Source: Nageia nagi | Lineage: Eukaryota > Pinophyta | Direction: 5' to 3' | Length of the DNA: 64,000 bases | Assembly (NCBI GenBank): GCA_050084985.1 | Contig: JBITNC010000001.1 | Location: 15,376,001-15,440,000 of the forward strand | The notes under the pieces: model-generated | Database searches by the model: none | What the model was told of the DNA's origin: nothing | What the model saw: only the letters and a program-made list of their open reading frames with translations | Shown here: one piece after another, positions 32,640 to 45,085 of the stretch | Numbering within the stretch: the stretch's first letter is position 1 | Layout of the letters: each line of letters opens with the position of its first letter | Position numbers and translations under genes: made by a program

Positions 32640-33210
32640 CAAACATTATTGATCTAGCATCTATTTCCCACAAATAAGAGGTACCAAAAACAAGTTGGTA
32701 TATATCAAAAGATATAATATCATAACTTACCCATATTTAAACTTCTCATCAATGGGAACTTTGAAATTTCATTGCTTAGTAACCAACATCTCAACATCTT
32801 TGTGTGACCAACCCAATGGATACTATTAAGGATGAAGTTTTGCCTCCAATCCCAACTATTGTACTAAACATTTTGAGATCATATTTCTCTATGATACAAA
32901 ATCAAATAATGCAACTACCTTTTTCATCTTGATTTTGTATATACACCTAAACTAATTCTTCTTTAGTAAATTTTGAAACTATCTCTCCCTTCATGGCTTG
33001 GACTAGTACATAAGCCATTGAAGTCTATAATGTCTGACACCCATTATTGACTATTAAGGGAAATTTCTCTTCAACCTTTATAATGCTAATATAATCTTCA
33101 TTTTTTTGACACCCATTTGTTGTCTTCTTCTTTATGGTGTGAGATTTCTAATGTATACCTTTCCATCACCATAAATTCAACCCATAATGGGTACCTTGAT
33201 AAATAGACTC
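32640..33210 (-). pseudogene. Chromovirus protease-region fragment
   Basis: The minus strand reads LFDFVS (for the D-S-G motif), QLGLEAKLHP, YPLGWSHKDVEMLVTKQ and, after a frame change, DEVMILYLLDIYQLVFGTSY followed by LWEIDA. The 58-64 kb chromovirus has the same order at 62280-62640 (DSGTQANLI, PLGWVNKN, DEVLLDVVPLDICG, YLWERDA). The fragment ends where the copia LTR begins. Confidence 0.65.
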
Positions 33211-36200
33211 CACAAATACTCTTCATAGAAAAGTATTGACTAGAAAAGTGAAACCCCACCAACTAAGCATTATATAGAGATCATATTCTTTGACCTATGG
33301 GATTTTGAATAGGTCAAGTTTTGTTCAAAATCTTGAAGTTTAGGGAACATGTTCTCTATATAGTACTTGTTTCATAGGGTTTTTCTTTTCTAGTCAAAAT
33401 TTTTTTCAATGCCCAATGGGATAGTCCATCATACTTTAAGGGTTGCTTATTTTTTGATAAGCTAATGCAAATAAGTCCCCATTTATATATTTGGATATAT
33501 AAATCTTGTATTGTAGTAGATTTTGTACATATTATTAGGTCATTAGGCTATGTCACATGGTGCCTAAAACATTTTAATGTGACCTAGATTAGAAAATGTT
33601 TAACATCTTTTGACATGTATATGTCCATAGGTTAGAAATTATGAATATTTATTTGAAGGATAGTAGTATGAATTCTTCATCTATATACTATAGGAAGGAA
33701 CCATCTTTTTGTAAATATAAATATTGTGAGAGTTCATACCCATTTTGAAGATACTCATACATGGGTGGTTGCATCTATATATATTCAAATAGATAAGTCT
33801 CTATGAAGCTATGTGTACTTTTATTAATCATCCTATAGAGGTCATGTTAGTAGGTATTTTTGTCATAAAAATGATCCCAATTTTGACCCTCTACATGTCA
33901 AAAATGTTCATAAGAGATCTCATCAAATCTAAGGTTTCTTACACATTAGGCCACTCAACTTGCATCAAATATGTAATATATAGTGCAACTGCTCCTATAA
34001 AAGGTACTCTACCAATGGAAATAAGAAAAATAAGAAGAATAAGAAATGGAGAGATAAGAAAGTAATGTATTGGGAAGTTTTGAGGGGAAATCCTTGGTCC
34101 AATAGACATATAAATTGGGCTTTTTAATCATCCTCACCTTGCCCTTGTATATATATGTTACATTTTTTTAACCATTCCAATCTTGTTTCTACCTCCATCA
34201 TAATAATATATCTTCCATTATCCACCTTTCACTCCACTATAGATCACCCATCAAGTTTCTTGGACTCATCTTTGACCTCCTTTTTCCCCCATCCCCATTT
34301 CTTTTCTTCCTTGAGGGTAAAATTTCTCCCTTAGTTTGCCTCACCCTCCTCTTTCTTTAAAACCCTTCCCCTTGGATTACAAAAACCAAGGATTATCTCT
34401 TAAAATATCATAAGATACCAAGGCAAAACTTGTTGCGAAGAAAGGTCCAAGTTATCATCTAACTACAAGATTAACAAGTAAAATAAGACACCTTCATATG
34501 CAGTTGAAATCTCTTCTCATGTATGTGTGTGTGTGTGTGTGTATGTATATATATATATATATATATATACATATATCACTAACAAAGAAGCAAGATATAA
34601 ATAATAGAAGACTCAAGATGCTTAACTGGTAATATATTTTAAATTTGCTCAATTTTGTTTCACCCATTTGAGTTAGGTATGTCTACTTGCTCAAATATGT
34701 TGTGTTGGCATAAGGAATTGCTTGTGATTTTATTTGAGTAGGATGAACATATCTAGTGCATGTTTTTCTTATTACCCCTTTTGCCCCAACTTCACCTTCC
34801 ATTGTCATCAAAACCATGATATCAAGATTGCATTACCAAGGCAATGAACTAGAAGTATATTGAGATATATTATAGAGTATCAACATACACTATAGTTCCC
34901 TTCTCCTCAATAATTGTAACTTTTGGTCCCAAATATCTAGGGTACGACATATTCCAGGGTAAAATATGTAATAGACTTTTCTAAGACAAGCATATTTACT
35001 TTTTTAGGAAAGCATATATATATAATCAATTTTCTTGTATTTTGGTATACCCAATTTTTTGTTGCAAGAATTTTGTGATATCTATAAATGAGCTGAGCTA
35101 CAAAAAACCCTGAGCAAATTTTGCAAATATGGATGAATGTGTAGTGTTTGATACATTTGCACTCTATTTCTCTTCTATCTCACCATCCCTTGCAATGCTT
35201 CGATGGTTTTTTTATCTACTTCATAATATACTTTCTTACTTTAGGTTGGCTAAAGTACCTTTTTTCAAAGAAAAAAATGTTATATTAAAATATAACATTT
35301 AATTTTATTTTATAGATTTGGGCATGTAAATATTTCATTCCCCCCTTGTAAATATTTTATGGGGGTCTAGGTTTTAAATCTAGACATGCATATTCTAAAA
35401 GTGATTGATTTAATGTTCAAATATATTATTTTAGAATGTATCACCATTTTGAATACCGAATAAAATCATTATTGTAAATCCCAAACCTCAAGTCATAATT
35501 CTTTCACCCCATAATTCCTTTAGCCTAGAGCATTACATAATGTTTTCCAACCAAATGTAGTGACTAAAGAAATGACTTGTTATTTTGAATATGATGATGT
35601 CATCATAGGCCATAAAAAATAGCTAGCCATAACAAGGAAAAGTATATTCCTTGATGGGTGGTATTAGCAAGATCATGAACATATCAAGGAGGCTATCACT
35701 CATGGACTTATAATGATAACATCAATATGGGCTCCATGTAAGTTTGGGTGAAAGCAAAGTAAACCTTATGGAGGGAATTAATAAGAAAATTACTTTAGTG
35801 GATGGTATTAATATGTAACAATTATCACATAGGAGCATGGTAATCACCCTAAAGTATGGTAATGCTAACACCTTAAAGCCCAAAGCCTAGCGATCACCTA
35901 GGAATGAAGCTTGAAAGGTGATAAAACCCACAACAATATGTATACATATGCAAGCATGGATTATAGAGTAAGGAGGAGGCATTCAAGAAAAACTTATCCC
36001 AATGCCCATTGACCAAGTTAAAAATCTAAATTAGGCTCATGCTTACTATCCATTTCTCAACCCCCATTTGAATCATTTAGGACATTATAAGTTATAAGTA
36101 GAATGAAGGATATAGGTTGAGATTTCTCATATCAACATTATAGTTCAATAAACTATATTAATGTTCATATTAAATGTTACAACATAATCAAGCTTATGGC

Positions 36201-36780
36201 CAAAAAAGAGTACAAAAGCATATCAAAATGAAGAAGTTCCATCCAATTTGAAAATGGTATCAACTACTTATATGGAGTTCTATAAATGTTGCAGCCAATT
36301 GTTATTCATATACCTATAGAGATAACCAAACTAAAGAGTGTAGGATCTACCAATGGAGTTGGAACAATGTTACACCCATATGATTCCATTGACCATATTT
36401 AATGAAGATATTTGTGCAATAAAAATCTATATATTATGTACAATCTCACAATATCCATCAACTGAGAGGCAATTAATTTTATACTCATGAATGTAATTTA
36501 GGGATTTATTTTTTGCAAGTAGTTTTACTTTTAAATGCTTTTCTTAGATATATATTTAAGTATTTATTTCTAATACATTGGCTTCCTTAGTATAAATCAA
36601 AGCACAACAATATTGTAATGGTATTTTCCTTGAGCATTTTATCTTATGCTCTTTATAATAGAAGCATTAAATTTTAATTCAATTGCATTTTCCTTCACTT
36701 ATGTTGTGGTTATTAGTATTTTAACTCTTATTGATCATGGAGGTATATGAGTTTATGTAATATGGTATTGACCTTGAATG
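33211..36780. other. Long stretch without a recognised gene
   Basis: Only low-level observations can be made. The plus-strand frame at 33811-34065 is open for 84 codons and ends in a basic EIRKIRRIRNGEIRK stretch, but no family is recognised. Nothing marks element ends, although paired LTRs may be too decayed to see. Confidence 0.5.
34520..34572. repeat. Compound TG/TA microsatellite
   Basis: A run of about nine TG dinucleotides is followed by a run of about fifteen TA dinucleotides. Confidence 0.95.
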
Positions 36781-37318
36781 AAAGGCTAGTATAAGTGGTT
36801 GTGTCTAGGTTGTGACATCTTATATGTGTCACACTTTGGATTGGGTTCTTCCTAATGGTTGTAGGGAGCATGCTGAACAATTTACCCTTCCATATATTAT
36901 GGTTGTTAATCCACTTATTTTCTTCTATTATGGAGGTTCATGTGAAACTAAGGCATTTAAGCCTTTCGTATTTATCCATATTTTTGTTTCCTTATTTCTC
37001 ATAATTTCACAACTGTGAATGTTTGTCTTCGTAGCTTTGAAGGTTATTTTCTTTTTTTGAAATTTCCCATCTCTTTCTAGCTCTCTATATTTTTCTATTT
37101 ACCTATTCAAAATCTCAAAGGTCATGAAACTTATTCTTTGTTTAAAGCTTGGTTAGATGCTTTTCTAATCAATAAAAAGTACCCATTAATATCTTTTGCA
37201 TGGCTTATCATTTCACCAGTATATGATATCTTAGCTTTGTTCAATGGCCCAATATTTTGAGTATTGTTTAAGTGGAAGAAGGGCTTGGTGGTTGTATTCT
37301 TATTTTCATTTGCTTAGA
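36781..37318. other. Left flank of the gag/PMD element, no recognised gene
   Basis: The plus-strand frame at 36812-37018 is fairly balanced in composition but unrecognised. The text resumes at 50099 after the insertion, and that side is also unassigned. Confidence 0.4.
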
Positions 37319-37323
37319 TATAA

Positions 37324-38022
37324 TGTAGACCCTAAATTGTGTAAAATATGTATATACATAATAAATAATATGATCTATAATATAAGAAGAGCTAGATATG
37401 TACACTATACTAGATACAAAAAATATAAGAAAATGATATGAAGTGTATGTACAATCCTCAAAAGAAAATGTCAATTGCTATTCAAAGGATTGTTATCAAA
37501 TTGGAGGCAAGCTCGTAATGGATCTTCATATGCATGAATCAATAGCTTTTGCCACCAAAATCTAAAATCCTCGATTCTTAAGATACACACTATTAACAAC
37601 CTTGAATATGCAAAATTATGAAGTATGCAAAACATAGAAAGTTTCAAAACTCAAAGTATAACAATTTCTCATAATAAGTGGCATTAAAAGATACGGTTGC
37701 TTGATGAAGATTACAATATAAAACCACCTATCAAAGATATTATAATATCAAAGAGTTTTGATATGTGGAGTTCAACCTATTCCACTAGCATATATATCCT
37801 GTAAAGACATAGAGATAAGTGAAGGATGACCTCTATCAATAATATAAAACATTGTTGTATTTAATATAAATTGAAATATGAACCATAGCATATGACATTG
37901 CATTGGCCCTAGGAAATTATAATATCAACTTTATCTTAATATTTATAATATTGCAATAAGTCATTTAGGAATTCTAAATATTATTTATTAAATAAATAAT
38001 AAATCATTTTTAGGCATCTATA
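37324..38022 (-). repeat. 3' LTR of the gag/PMD element
   Basis: 699 bp, TGTAGACCC at the left end and GGCATCTATA at the right. Long matches to 49400-50093 include AAGAAGAGCTAGATATGTAC, GAAGTGTATGTACAATCCTC and CTTTTGCCACCAAAAT. Mismatch is roughly 12-15 per cent by eye, so the insertion is old. Confidence 0.9.
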
Positions 38023-40334
38023 TTTTCCCCTCTTTGGATATGAAATAAAAAGTAATGAAATTTCATAATCTTAAGAAGTTTAGAGAATAGTAGAAAATTT
38101 TCAATAGTAAATTTGACTTCCCTTTTTTGATTGATATGATGAGTATGATATATCTTATTCCCCCTTTTGATCTTTTATTTTCCCTCACTCTAGCTTCTTT
38201 GAGGAATCAAGCCAAAAATTAGAATCCCTCTATGAGGAGAGTACCTCTATTCAGGTCCTACTCTCTCGGATAATACCTTTTTGAGAACAAGCCAATATAC
38301 TATCTACATAGTTCATATCTTATGAAATAATAATCAATTTAAATATAAAATATAAAATAAATATGATATCCATTGTGTTACTATTGTTATTAATACAAAT
38401 AGTTCCATTAAACCATGATTATCAACCTAATGAGGTCCTTTGATGCCCCAAGTTTGGAATAACCTGGAATTTGTGAGAGATTTTATTCATGGAGTGACCA
38501 TGGCCTTGAAAAAATTTGTTAGTATAACATTGAATTTTTTATCCATCATTGACACAATTCCATTTTACTTCCATAAAAAGTACCCAATATTCAAATATTT
38601 ACTGGCCTTACTTATCAATTTAACACATTTTATCTCATTGAATTTATTGATTTTCAAAGTAAAATTACACCATTTATTGCATTAGTTTTGCAAATTTTCA
38701 TAACCATATATTTTGCAATTTTATGTAGTATTCCCATTACAATGTATATTTGTGAAATAATGATATTTTCAAATAGATATTCAAGGATTTGTAGCATGCC
38801 AAATTGTAATGAATTTGTAGTAGACACACATTGTTAATAATGTTAAAATAGTAATATCAGATTTGCAAACTTTAAACTCAATCAATTAACAAGTAATAAT
38901 GTTTTGTATCATTAAAATCATGAATAAACAATTCCATATAACATAATAGTTTTTGCATCAGCATTAATTTGACCCATTTTGACCCTATATGCCTTTGGTC
39001 TATGTATAAGTCATATAAGCATAACATTAACAATTTTTAACTATTAAAACCATGAGAGCATTATCGATATTTGAAAGAATCCATAATTTTATGTTAATCA
39101 TGTAATTAAAAGTGTTAAAATATAAAAATTGATCATCCAGGAAAAGAGAATATTCAATTGGCATGGAGAAACTGTAATTCAAATATTCAATATTCCAAAA
39201 ATATGTGTGCATACAAAAATTAAAATTTTGCAAATGATTTTATTTTGACCCAATTTAAAAATTTAGATTTCACCTTTTTCATCATGTAACACCTATCATA
39301 TGCCTTTATTTTGACCCAACAAAAGTAGAATTATAATCTAACACTTTAATTGTTTGCCAATTTTTCATAAATTACATTGTTAACAATGTCCATTTAATAT
39401 AAATAATCATGGAAAATAGGAAATAATCAATTTCACTATGAATGCATAATGTAAATATTCAATATCACTATATTTATCCTTTATGACTATCATGCATCGA
39501 ATCATACACAAATTTCATATTTTGAACATTGTTACCAATGTAGAATTGGCAAAATTAGGTTTTCAAAAAGAGGTTATGACCAATTAACATAATTTCCTTC
39601 ACTTTCCCCATTTAAGACATCATTTTACAAATACTATTGTTGACATTTTTAAGGGTACTTGTTTAAGCCAGGGTTTGATGTAAAATTGAATTAAAACAAA
39701 GGGTTTAGTCATTGATTTTATCATTTGCTCTTATCATTTTCATGTCTTGTGTGCTTTGGTGAGATTATGACTCTACTCTACTTCTCTGTTGTTGATCTAC
39801 TTTGACTTCATTTCCCCTAGCCATTAGATTTTGATCACTTACCTACTGAGATGGTAGACAATGGATGATGTTCCAAGGGGAGGCCTTTGACCCATCATAG
39901 GAGGCACATCATGGAGTATCTTCATAACCTCCCTTTTGACTATGTGTTAAGGCTTTATTCCTTGCTATTTCTTTTTCATTTTCTATTTCATATACTTTGA
40001 AAACCCTAGGGCTTATTGGTTCTACCATTTTACTTTCCATTTACCCCTAGCTAGGGCCTTTAGCATTTTATTTACTCTATTGTCTTTATGTTTATCTCCA
40101 TTTGTAATCAATTTGATTTTCCTATTCATGTAGCTTTGGAAAGATTCCAATTTGAGCAATTTCATTTGATAAATTCTTATTTTCTATTTCATTCATACCT
40201 TTAGGATAAATTTACTTACATTGCGTTAGAATTTCATTTTTATCACATTTATAGCTTAATTTCTCATAATCACTAATAGGAATTTAGGTTTTTTAATTTT
40301 GTAGGAGTGTAAGATTACCATTAGGGGTGGAGCC
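38023..40334. other. 3' non-coding region of the gag/PMD element
   Basis: No pol domain could be read on either strand. The words CATTGTTAACAATGT (39375), CATTGTTAATAATGT (38829) and ACATTGTTACCAATGT (39526), palindromic or nearly so, recur here. Phrases TTTTGACCCA and ATATGCCTTT recur at 38970-39320. At 40288-40306 a TTTTAATTTTGTAG stretch may be a 3' splice site of an upstream PMD leader exon. Confidence 0.5.
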
Positions 40335-41212
40335 ATGTTTACCACCTCTTTGGAGAAGGATATGGAATGACCCATGTCCAATCATGAGGATAATATACTC
40401 ATGAGGTTAGGGTTAAATGATCTTGATGTGGCCTATCATGTCCAACATGACCTTCCTCTTCTCACAGCCTTGGTGGAGCATTGGGACCAACATAACAACT
40501 CCTTGCACCTATGCCTAGGTGAAATAATAGTTACCCTTCTTGAAATATACCACATATGTGGTGTACCTATTCGTGGGAGGCTTATTTAGCAAGTTGAGAT
40601 TTTAGATAATGAAAATAGGAAGAGATACATAGTTTGGCTTATAAAAGAGTAGGATCATGATTGGGAGCATAGTGCCTCCCACTTTCATGAAGCATGCAAA
40701 TTTGCCTCTCCTTCCAAGAATTTGAGGATCATTATTATCTTAATTATTTCTACTCATATTTGCTTGAAAAAGAGAAATTTGATGTACCCATTAGGCATGG
40801 TGTGGATTGCTTAGGATATTTGTATTAGGGGCACACATTATGCTTGGGCTCCTATTGTTTTGGCTTAGTTGTACTGGGACCTACATAATTTTGTATCAAT
40901 TGATAAGCTCAACATTACCATTTCTCATGCTAGTTTGCTACAAGTGTGTGCTTACAAGAAGATAGCTATGATTAGACCATTGGGACTCTAGAGAGCTAGG
41001 GAGGATCCCACATATGTAGCTTTGACTTGTTTGGTTTATAAACTTTGTGGGTATAGGTATCCACACACACTAAAGTCTAGACAATGAGAGATTGATAGAA
41101 TATAGTCAAAGGACTAGTGTGGGTATCTTATGCTGACTATTTTTGGGAGGAAGACTCCCATCAACTAGCATGTGTTAGATAGCCATGATTCCTTAAGAGA
41201 AAAGGTAGCTTG
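40335..41212 (+). pseudogene. Plant mobile domain (PMD) gene, 5' part
   Basis: From ATG at 40335 the frame reads MFTTSLEKDME, then NHEDNILMRLGLNDLDVAY, LPLLTALVEHWDQHNNSLHL, then CLGEIIVTLLEIYHICGVPI and RG. The W-D-x-x-x-N-x-x-H block followed by G-E-x-x-V-T-L-x-x-x-x-x-x-x-G-x-P-I-x-G is the signature of the PMD (aminotransferase-like) family, known from MAIN/MAIL1-type nuclear proteins and from transposons. The frame continues for about 290 codons with roughly nine in-frame stops, eight of them TAG, and no clear frameshift. A copia-type LTR begins at 41213. Confidence 0.8.
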
Positions 41213-41675
41213 TGTTATAATTTGTAATGTAATATTATATAATATTTCTCTTTAATATAAATTCACTTAATGATTAAAGCATATTTAGATACCTTAATGC
41301 ATTAAGAGAATAAATATAGAAAGGGTAATAAATATAGAAACACCTTTAACTTTACCCTTAGGTTAAAGGGAAGTTAAAGGGTGGGTTTCTTCTTATAAAT
41401 AGTGAGGTACCCCTTCTCTCATTGTAATTCAATTATAAAGTAAGCTTTGCTCTAGGTTTAGGGTTTGGAGAGAGAGGCAAGATTTTGTAAGAGAGGTCCT
41501 TAAGAATAAGAAGATATTAGTTAGTGGATGTACTCCTAAGGAGGGAGGAACCACTTTATATCTTATGTTATTTATGAGATTAGCTTATGTTATTATGCTA
41601 TGGTGTTTATGTTGTAAGTGCCTTCTTGAGATATTGGTAAATTAGAGATTAATTCAGAAAGGGTTAATTTCATCA
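41213..41675 (+). repeat. Copia-type LTR a
   Basis: 463 bp, TGTTATAATTTGTAATG to GGGTTAATTTCATCA, with a TATAAATA box at 41394-41401. It is the closest partner of LTR c (44630-45085). Confidence 0.85.
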
Positions 41676-42200
41676 AGGATTAATTTGATGATGCTATGCA
41701 TATTATTTACTGATGATATCATGTTATAGATGATACATTTTGTTTAGTATGCACATGTGATATTTAGTTGATGTTGTATATCATATTTGACATTGTGCAT
41801 ATGTGATGAATTGGTATCTTTATGCACCATTGATCAATTTATGGATGATATTTATCTTATATGAGTGTATATATTGCATCTAATTGATCTTATTTATGAG
41901 CTACTTGTAGCTTATAGGTTTTTTCTTGAAATTATAGTATACTTCACATATGTAGGCTCATGGAGGCTCATCATTTCAACATGTTGTTGAATGACTACTC
42001 TTATACATTGAAACCATTTATGGTTAACGATTGTATTGTAAAACTATTTGTTAAAATATTTAAGTAGTTTAGACATTATAAAACCATCTATATTCTATTA
42101 CTTCTTACAAGTTCTCATCTTTGATTGTATTCTTATGGATGAGAACTCTCTTACTCTTTATCTCTTTGAATCTCTACCCCAATATTGCATTAAGGGGGAG
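41676..42200 (+). repeat. 3' untranslated region and polypurine tract, copy 1
   Basis: This matches 44060-44629: TGATCAATTTATGGATG, TTATTTATGAGCTACTTGT, GTAGGCTCATG, ATGGTTAACGATTGTATTGT and GAGAACTCTC occur in the same order. It ends in AAGGGGGAG directly before LTR b, as expected for second-strand priming. Confidence 0.75.
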
Positions 42201-42600
42201 TGTTGGAAATTATAATACATTATTGTGTAATATCTCTCTTTAATGTAAATTCACTTAATGCTTAAAGTATCTCTAGATACCTTAAATCATTAAGGAAATA
42301 AATATGGAAAAAGCTTTAACCTTACTCTTTGGTAAAAGAGTGGTTAAAGAGTGGGTTTCATATTATAAATAGAGGGGTACCCCTCATTATTATTGTACTT
42401 ATATAAGCATGAAGATGCTATTGTTGTAGAGTTATAGGAATGCTCTTATAAGAGCTTTGTAGAAGAATTCTTGAGACTTTTCTAAGAGTTGGAGGAACCA
42501 CTATACATTGTGTGTTCTCATTTGTATGAATGATTTGTTGTTATTTATATTTGTTAGAGAAGCTACAAGAGATCTTGGTTTCTTGAAGAGGTTGGTATGA
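42201..42600 (+). repeat. Copia-type LTR b, second subfamily
   Basis: Starts TGTTGGAAATTATAATACA and carries a TATAAATA box at 42364-42371. The first 170 bp follow LTRs a and c closely. The rest differs and the 3' end is not clear. Text after it, TTGGTATGAGCAAG, could be a damaged primer binding site. Confidence 0.7.
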
Positions 42601-42639
42601 GCAAGTTCATCCATCTCAAATTTCTTTAGATAATTAGTA

Positions 42640-43260
42640 AGCTATTGCTTTGGAAAAGAATCATGTTTTCCATCAGAGAATAGAGCATATAGAAATCCAA
42701 GCCCACTTCATTAGAGAGAAGGTTATGTATAGTCTTGTACACTTGCAGTATTGTCCATTACTCCTAAACTCTATTGATTTGTTCACCAAACCCCTTTTTG
42801 AAGCCTAGTTCTATAAGCTTAGGGATTCTATTGGGTTGGTGAAGTTGCCTTCAATAAGGGAGTAAAGGTTGAATTCTTGGTGAATCAATTGTAACTTCTT
42901 CCTTTTTAATAAAGTTGTTAGGCACTTTGTTTGTTTGTATACTTTACTTATACATTACTTTTTTGGTGACTATAAGTAATGGCTTAACATATTAGTAATG
43001 AATTATAATGCATCACAAATCTAAGCACATTATATCAAGGAGAAAGTTCTTAATGGAACAACTATAGTTGTATTCATCTGACTTTGATTCTCTTAATTTA
43101 TTCACTAGCTACTTTAGAAACTTTGTTGTGCACACTTTGAAAGTTTCTTATGGTAGTGAAGTTGTCCTCAAGGGGGAAAAAAGTTTGAATTCTTGTATTG
43201 ATGATTTGAATTGTATCATGTTTCAAGTTATATTTGTAGGATTAGTACTCATTCCATAGG
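42640..43260 (+). pseudogene. Two copia RNase H tail fragments
   Basis: 42660-42860 reads FHQRIEHIEIQAHFIREKVM, then LLLNSIDLFTKPLFEA and FYKLRDSIGLVKLPS. 43020-43200 repeats SKHIKAHYIKEKVLNG in a more decayed form, followed by LNLFTSYFRNFV and LKVSYGSEVVLKG. Both correspond to the final part of the copia RNase H domain, in which H-I-x-x-x-x-H-F-I-R-E-K-V precedes the D-x-F-T-K-P-L motif. Confidence 0.75.
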
Positions 43261-44059
43261 TATCTATGCATGGAGATAGATCGAAGACCAAAATTTGGAG
43301 TTGTTTGGCATTCAATTTTAGGCTACCAATGACATGTAAATTATCAATTTTAGGTCATTAATGGTGTGCACTTTGATGATTCAATAGGGGATTTGAAGGG
43401 ATATCAATGTGTTGGTAATATGAGATGATGTAGTGTCTATAACCTACATTTCCAAGGCATTTCTAAGCTTATTTAAGGACATGCTACTCTTTGATTCCAT
43501 AATGGGAGTTTTGAGAGAGTTAGGATTTTGGGATTGTAAGATTTAAATGAAGACCAAGAGTCATTATAGAATTTTATGGTTATGAGATTGTTTTGTTCTT
43601 ACTATAGGAGGTTGCAGTAGTTGTAGGAGATTGTATTTCCATTATGTTGATGGTATTTTCTCTATACATGCAATATTGTAATGTCCATATACAATGAAAA
43701 GAGAAGGCTCCAATTCCACGTTGGATTAGCCCATATTGGATGAACCAAGGTAAATCAATGTGTTGATATTGTTATATGTTTAATATTGTTAGTTTATGAT
43801 TTACATTATGTAATTTTCAAATTATATATGCAATTTTGTATGATCTCATAATAATGAATGTATTTTCATTTGAATATGTAAGTGAGGATTAGAGTATGTT
43901 ATAAGAATCCAATGATTATGAATCAGTTGAATTCATGTATGTGATGAAAAATTCATCTCTAGGAAGCTATTTTTGTTGTATAGTGTTGATATAAATGTAC
44001 ACCTTCATGGTTAGTTTGCTCTGTGTGAGGAACTCATGGTACATTTTATTTTTTGATAT
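43261..44059. other. Interior of the nested copia-type element, no gene seen
   Basis: No RT, integrase or gag block could be read. It seems to be diverged internal or untranslated sequence. Confidence 0.45.
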
Positions 44060-44629
44060 CATTATATGAGGAATCTATATGTGTTTGTTGGCATTGTTTG
44101 GTTATTCATATGTGAGTGGTTAATATATGCATATGCTCTTTTTATTATTAATCAATACATATTTTTAATATATAATAGATGAACATAAGTATTGGCTTGG
44201 CATATTTATGATGACTTATAGTGCATCATTGATCAATTTATGGATGGTATTACTTAGTTCATTTATCTTGTGAATGGTATGAATGTTTATATGATGCATT
44301 TAACTAGTCTTATTTATGAGCTACTTGTCTCTTGCAAGTTTCATATTAAGAATGTAGGTTAGTTATTTCAGGTGGGTAGGCTCATGAAGGCTCACATGTC
44401 AACTTAGTGTTGATTGACTATACTTATAGTGAAACCAATTATGGTTAATGATTGTATTGTAAACCATTTTTTGAAATGGTATTGTAGTGAGTCTTAAACT
44501 AAGATCTTGCTTATTTCTCAAACCTGTAAAAGTTCTCATCTCCCCTTATATCTCTTTGAAGGAGAACTCTCTCTTACTTTCTCTTTATTCTTTCTCTACT
44601 CTCTATCTCAATATAAATTTAAAGGGGAG

Positions 44630-45085
44630 TGTTAGAATTTGTAATGTAATATTGTGTAATATTTCTCATTAATGTTAATTCGCTTAATGCTTAAATTATC
44701 TTTAGATACCTTAAAGCATTAAGGGAATACATATAGAAAGGGAAATAAATATAGAAACACCTTTGACCTTACCCTTGGTTAAAGGAGGTTAAAGGGTGGG
44801 TTTCTTCTTATAAATAGTGAGATACCCCTCCTCTCTTTGTAATTCAATTGCAAAGCAAGCTTTGATCTAGGTTTAGGGTTTGGAGAAAGAGGAGAGATTT
44901 TGTAAGAGAGGTCCTTGAGAATAAGATTTTAGTTAGTGGATGTACTCCCAAGGAGTTACAAACCACTTTATATTGTGTTATTTGTGAGATTGTCTTGTGT
45001 TATTATGCTATGGTATTGATGTTGTAAGTACCTTCTTAATATATTGGTAAACTAGAGATTAATTCAGAAAGGGTTAATTTCATCA
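44630..45085 (+). repeat. Copia-type LTR c
   Basis: 456 bp, TGTTAGAATTTGTAATG to GGGTTAATTTCATCA, TATAAATA box at 44809-44816. It is colinear with LTR a, with roughly 10 per cent mismatch by eye. Confidence 0.85.

Larger units (their letters stand above)
25090..32655 (-). mobile_element. Decayed Ty1/copia element, interrupted twice
   Basis: All landmarks are present on the minus strand: 5' LTR and primer binding site at the right (30241-30252), gag, zinc knuckle, protease, integrase, RT and RNase H in copia order (integrase before RT), polypurine stretch and 3' LTR at the left. A solo LTR sits in RT (26962-27460) and a 2.1-kb sequence sits in the 5' LTR (30449-32552). The left flank is a PPR fragment and the right flank a chromovirus fragment, so no target duplication can be shown. 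Confidence 0.85.
41213..45085 (+). mobile_element. Copia-type LTR element nested in the PMD gene
   Basis: Outer LTRs 41213-41675 and 44630-45085 are closely similar. The interior has no gag, integrase or RT that I can read, only two RNase H tails and a third LTR of another subfamily at 42201. A polypurine tract precedes each downstream LTR (AAGGGGGAG at 42192-42200, AAAGGGGAG at 44621-44629). Flanks GCTTG and TATTG match at three of five positions. PMD sequence resumes at 45086. Confidence 0.7.

Noticed and set aside
33811-34065. 84-codon plus-strand frame as a host gene
   Set aside because: No domain, no conserved neighbour and a low-complexity basic end. The length is within chance for this composition.
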